A stretch of 6,145 nucleotides of DNA, taken from positions 1 through 6,145 of the forward strand of contig NZ_PKIZ01000004.1 of NCBI RefSeq assembly GCF_002847825.1, read 5' to 3'. This document shows, piece by piece, positions 5,365-6,145 of the stretch. Numbering within the stretch: position 1 is the first letter of the stretch; the number at the start of each line of letters is the position of its first letter. The notes under the pieces are model-generated. The model did no database searches. It saw nothing but the letters and a program-made list of their open reading frames with translations, and was not told the origin of the DNA. The position numbers and the translations under genes are program-made. Source of the stretch: Kytococcus schroeteri. GTDB lineage: Bacteria; Actinomycetota; Actinomycetes; Actinomycetales; Dermatophilaceae.

Positions 5365-6145
5365 GTGCGCATCGTGAGCACTCCCACCGCGCCCTCGGGC
5401 GCCCCCGCGTCCCCGTCCGCCGACCTCCCCGCCCGGGCCCTGTGGGTCCCGGCGGTGCTCGTCGCCCTCGTGGCCACCGCCACCCTGCTGGTCAAGGGCG
5501 GCTGGCCCATCGACCTGGAGGTCTACCGGTGGGGCGGGCAGCTCGTGGCCGACGGGGACCCGCTCTACGTGGCCCGTGACGGACTGCCCTTCACCTACCC
5601 GCCCTTCGCGGCGCTCGTGTTCGTGCCGCTGGCGCTCGTGCCGCGGGCGGTGGCGGTCGCCGTGCTGACCCTCGCGTCCGCGCTGGGCCTCGTGGTGGCG
5701 CTGCGGCGGGCCCTGGAGGGGCGGCGCGAGGGCAGCATGACCCTCCTCGGACGCCGACTGGCGCCCACCTGGCCGGTGCTGGGGGCCCTGGGCGTGGCGG
5801 CCGTGGTCTGCGAGCCGGTCTGGCAGACCTTCTCCTTCGGCCAGGTCAACCTGCTGCTGGCCGGGCTGCTGGCCGCCGACCTGCTGCGCCGCGGCGACCG
5901 CCCCTGGCGCGGGGTGTGGCTGGGCGTGGCTGCCGGCATCAAGCTCACCCCGGTCTTCCTCGTGGCCTGGCTGGTGCTCACCCGCCAGTGGCGGGCCGCC
6001 GGCGTGGCCCTGGCCTCGATGCTGGCGACGGTGGGCCTGGGCTTCCTCCTGCTGCCCTCGGACTCCCGCGCCTTCTGGAGCGAGGTCCTGCCCGAGACCG
6101 GCCGCATCGGCGCCCCCAGCTACGTGGCCAACCAGTCGGTCAAGG
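5365..6145 (+). CDS. GT87/DUF2029 polyprenyl-linked glycosyltransferase (3' end outside window)
   Basis: The frame is open for 260 codons to the right edge. I chose GTG 5365 because AGGTGG (5353-5358) precedes it by 6 nt; GTG 5374 is an alternative. The product is a polytopic membrane protein with a short Pro/Ala/Ser-rich cytoplasmic head, membrane segment 1 (about 26-45), then the loop DLEVYRWGGQLVADGDPLY with Asp50, a position equivalent to the catalytic Asp of the GT-C mannosyltransferase PimE. Further family marks are FTYPPFAAL (77-84 region), FGQVNLLLAG (159-167) and GIKLTPVFLV (191-200). GT87 enzymes in actinomycetes move mannose or arabinose from polyprenyl phosphates to lipoglycans or glycolipids on the outer face of the membrane; the exact acceptor here cannot be told. 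The gene diverges from the regulator gene across 79 bp that hold the heptamer repeats, so it may respond to the same system. Full-length members are around 400 residues, so roughly a third is missing. Confidence 0.88.
   Translation, partial: MRIVSTPTAPSGAPASPSADLPARALWVPAVLVALVATATLLVKGGWPIDLEVYRWGGQLVADGDPLYVARDGLPFTYPPFAALVFVPLALVPRAVAVAVLTLASALGLVVALRRALEGRREGSMTLLGRRLAPTWPVLGALGVAAVVCEPVWQTFSFGQVNLLLAGLLAADLLRRGDRPWRGVWLGVAAGIKLTPVFLVAWLVLTRQWRAAGVALASMLATVGLGFLLLPSDSRAFWSEVLPETGRIGAPSYVANQSVK

Noticed and set aside
5286..5372. A 29-residue N-terminal extension of the regulator from the ATG at 5372
   Set aside because: It has a fair GGGAG upstream, but the codons are unlike the gene (ACA, CCA, ACT, CGA, GCT), it would overlap the divergent gene start, and it would make the repeat array coding. 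Kept as a minor alternative.
4512..5579. A plus-strand open frame of 355 codons opposite the regulator and running into the glycosyltransferase
   Set aside because: It is antisense to an intact OmpR-family regulator and is out of frame with the convincing GT87 reading; its composition is that of a shadow.

Overview
The window reads as chromosomal DNA from a high-GC actinomycete. Evidence is the strong G/C bias at third codon positions, the actinobacterial families present (a DUF6318-type lipoprotein, a PhoP-like OmpR regulator, a GT87 mannosyltransferase-like protein), GTG starts, and overlapping gene junctions. The genus cannot be fixed from sequence alone. Five genes lie on the minus strand and one on the plus strand; both end genes run out of the window.

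Right to left on the minus strand there is first a regulatory module: a PhoP-like response regulator (4569-5285), a sensor histidine kinase starting on a GTG that overlaps the regulator stop (3073-4572), then after 111 bp a membrane-anchored HtrA/DegP-type serine protease with a PDZ domain (1753-2961). This is the layout of mycobacterial mprA-mprB-pepD, although the regulator sequence looks more like PhoP. The gap before the protease and the gap before the regulator both carry tandem copies of the same heptamer at an exact 11-bp period (minus-strand consensus near TCCCAGC-N4). This is the most interesting signal here: it suggests the regulator controls both its own operon and the protease, as an envelope-stress circuit.

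Downstream of the protease is a 290-bp gene-free stretch with two good inverted repeats. A two-gene unit follows: a Ser/Pro-rich DUF6318-like lipoprotein (713-1462) and a PKD-domain extracytoplasmic protein (1-716, incomplete), joined by an ATGA overlap. This left part is visibly less GC-rich than the rest.

Diverging from the regulator on the plus strand is a GT87/DUF2029 polytopic glycosyltransferase (5365 to the right edge, incomplete). Its start is about 30 bp from the heptamer repeats, so it may share the same control. No RNA genes, CRISPR arrays, insertion sequences or tRNAs were seen.
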